From Prevotellaceae bacterium (GTDB lineage: Bacteria; Bacteroidota; Bacteroidia; Bacteroidales; UBA932): a DNA stretch of 6,156 bases. How positions within the stretch are numbered: position 1 is the stretch's first letter; each line of letters starts with the position of its first letter. Below are positions 5,472 through 6,156 of the stretch, piece by piece. Under the pieces are notes generated by a model, which did not search any database, was not told where the DNA came from, and saw only the letters and a list, made by a program, of their open reading frames with translations. The stretch is from assembly GCA_031278135.1 (NCBI GenBank), contig JAITKY010000042.1:1-6156 (forward strand), in the 5' to 3' direction. Made by a program: the position numbers and the translations under genes.

Positions 5472-5942
5472 ATGAAGAGTAGATATACTGACTATATCCC
5501 TACTAAAGACGGGGATTTTTTGATTTTGGTGAAAAAACTTTTCGCCGGAGTAAGTGAACATGCCGCAGCATGGGGAATCGATCCAATGACTTGGTCGGCA
5601 ATCATCCTGCTTATTGCGACATACGAAACCGCTTTGGAAAAAGCGAAAGACGACAATCACGGTCGTGCCGACGTGTTGGCGAAAAACAAAGCCCGCGACG
5701 TCCTGAAAAAGCCTGTGCGACAATATGTGAAAGAACATCTTATAGCTAATTCGGCTATCAGCGACGACGACCGTAAACGTATTAACTGTACAGGGTCTGA
5801 AAAATATCCTTCGCTGTTTCCAAAGTTTACGACCGGCTTTAGATGTGTTTTTATCAGTGATTATGAATTTGTACTCCGGTTTTTTGAAAAAATAGCCATT
5901 ATAATGTTTTTCGTTTTTACAAATTTTTTCGTGCGGATTTAA
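5472..5942 (+). CDS. C-terminally altered member of an uncharacterised Bacteroidales family (MKSRY..YIP)
   Basis: The frame has 156 codons. Residues 1-103 carry the pattern I know from a widespread uncharacterised Bacteroidales protein: MKSRYTDYIP, DGDFL, AAWGID, an alpha-helical stretch with YETALEKA, NHGRADVLAKNKARD and VRQYVKEHL. Family members are usually over 200 residues, with a Pro-rich linker and a beta-rich C-terminal domain. Here similarity stops near Arg103 (about base 5781), and the remaining 53 residues are Phe- and Ile-rich, as expected when an AT-rich non-coding sequence is read. The coding part is visibly richer in G and C than the tail. I infer that the 3' part was lost by recombination and the frame now ends by chance at 5940-5942. 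No signal peptide is present, so the normal protein is likely cytoplasmic; function unknown. It may be non-functional. Confidence 0.65.
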   Translation: MKSRYTDYIPTKDGDFLILVKKLFAGVSEHAAAWGIDPMTWSAIILLIATYETALEKAKDDNHGRADVLAKNKARDVLKKPVRQYVKEHLIANSAISDDDRKRINCTGSEKYPSLFPKFTTGFRCVFISDYEFVLRFFEKIAIIMFFVFTNFFVRI

Positions 5943-5948
5943 GGTATA

Positions 5949-5976
5949 TCTCCTGCGGAGAATCAATTTTTATTTT
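5949..5976 (+). terminator. Short hairpin with T-rich tail after the 5472-5942 gene
   Basis: TCTCC (5949-5953) and GGAGA (5957-5961) form a 5-bp stem with a 3-base loop, followed by ATCAATTTTTATTTTA. It begins 7 bases after the stop of the preceding frame. The stem is short, so the call is modest, but position and tail fit a plus-strand terminator that separates this gene from the lipoprotein starting at 6072. Confidence 0.4.
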
Positions 5977-6071
5977 ACGCACTTGGAAATTAGAAATTTT
6001 CGTGTAACTTCGTGCGATTTTTTATGTAAAAGTAAAGAGAATAAAAATTATTGACTAATAATGATATAACA

Positions 6072-6156
6072 ATGAAAAAGTTTTTTATACTGTACGCATT
6101 TATTACTGTTTTCGCCTCGTTTTCATGCTATTCGAAGCCTTCGTTGCAAAAGGAAG
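6072..6156 (+). CDS. N-terminus of a lipoprotein gene that runs off the window
   Basis: Only 28 codons are visible. They begin MKKFFILYAFITVFASFSC, a typical lipoprotein signal with Lys2-Lys3, a hydrophobic core and Ser18-Cys19, followed by YSKPSLQKE. Unlike the two minus-strand lipoproteins there are no acidic residues right after the cysteine, so surface display is less certain. The leader of about 130 bases is AT-rich and contains a direct repeat of TTCGTGCG (5928-5935 and 6009-6016), but I see no consensus -7 box. Nothing can be said about function. Confidence 0.7.
   Translation, partial: MKKFFILYAFITVFASFSCYSKPSLQKE

Larger units (their letters stand above)
5004..5944. repeat. Perfect 14-bp inverted repeat enclosing the IS remnant and the truncated gene
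   Basis: CCTTAAATCCGCAC at 5004-5017 is exactly mirrored by GTGCGGATTTAAGG at 5931-5944. The pair encloses the transposase remnant, the 21-bp array and the altered MKSRY-type gene. Similarity does not clearly extend beyond the 14 bases. A 14-base match by chance in a window of this size is unlikely but not negligible, so a composite mobile unit is only a possibility. Confidence 0.4.

Noticed and set aside
5463..5966. 167-codon minus-strand frame opposite the 5472-5942 gene
   Set aside because: The plus-strand frame carries the recognised family pattern in its first 103 residues, so this frame is its antisense shadow.

Overview
The window looks like a chromosomal segment from a member of the Bacteroidales, probably an uncultured gut or host-associated lineage. 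This rests on lipoprotein signal peptides that end in Ser-Cys or Gly-Cys followed by acidic residues, genes without clear Shine-Dalgarno sites, a textbook Bacteroidetes -7 box (TACCTTTG) upstream of the large gene, and protein and insertion-sequence families I know from Bacteroidetes. The genus cannot be fixed from the sequence.

Layout. Positions 1-780 hold no gene. They are a nest of mobile-element debris: a repeat unit with the core GTGTCGTTCCTGCGGGAC present four times in both orientations, a deleted IS of about 355 bp (95-449) with terminal inverted repeats and the first codons of what looks like an IS1634-type transposase, and a small MITE-like element (579-708). Positions 808-3852 (minus) encode a 1014-residue outer-membrane lipoprotein of the GH106 alpha-L-rhamnosidase type. 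Positions 4015-4482 and 4520-4927 (minus) encode two small lipoproteins that share a region of about 50 residues and probably form an operon transcribed towards the GH106 gene. Positions 5133-5363 (plus) are the N-terminal remnant of an IS1380-family transposase with an amber codon at a position usually occupied by Trp. It runs into a 21-bp tandem repeat and a terminator-like hairpin. Positions 5472-5942 (plus) encode a protein whose first ~103 residues match a Bacteroidales family starting MKSRY..YIP and whose normal C-terminal domain is gone. From 6072 the start of another lipoprotein gene runs off the window.

How the parts relate. The clearest functional unit is the GH106 enzyme, which would remove alpha-L-rhamnose from plant or microbial glycans at the cell envelope. 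No SusC/SusD pair, sigma/anti-sigma pair or hybrid two-component regulator is visible, so if it belongs to a polysaccharide utilisation locus the rest lies outside the window. The paired small lipoproteins are the least explained coding sequences here and are my best candidate for an undescribed system, possibly diverged duplicates displayed on the surface. Both flanks of this minus-strand block are IS and repeat remnants, so this is a recombination-prone accessory region. All family assignments come from reading the translations and from memory; no search was run.
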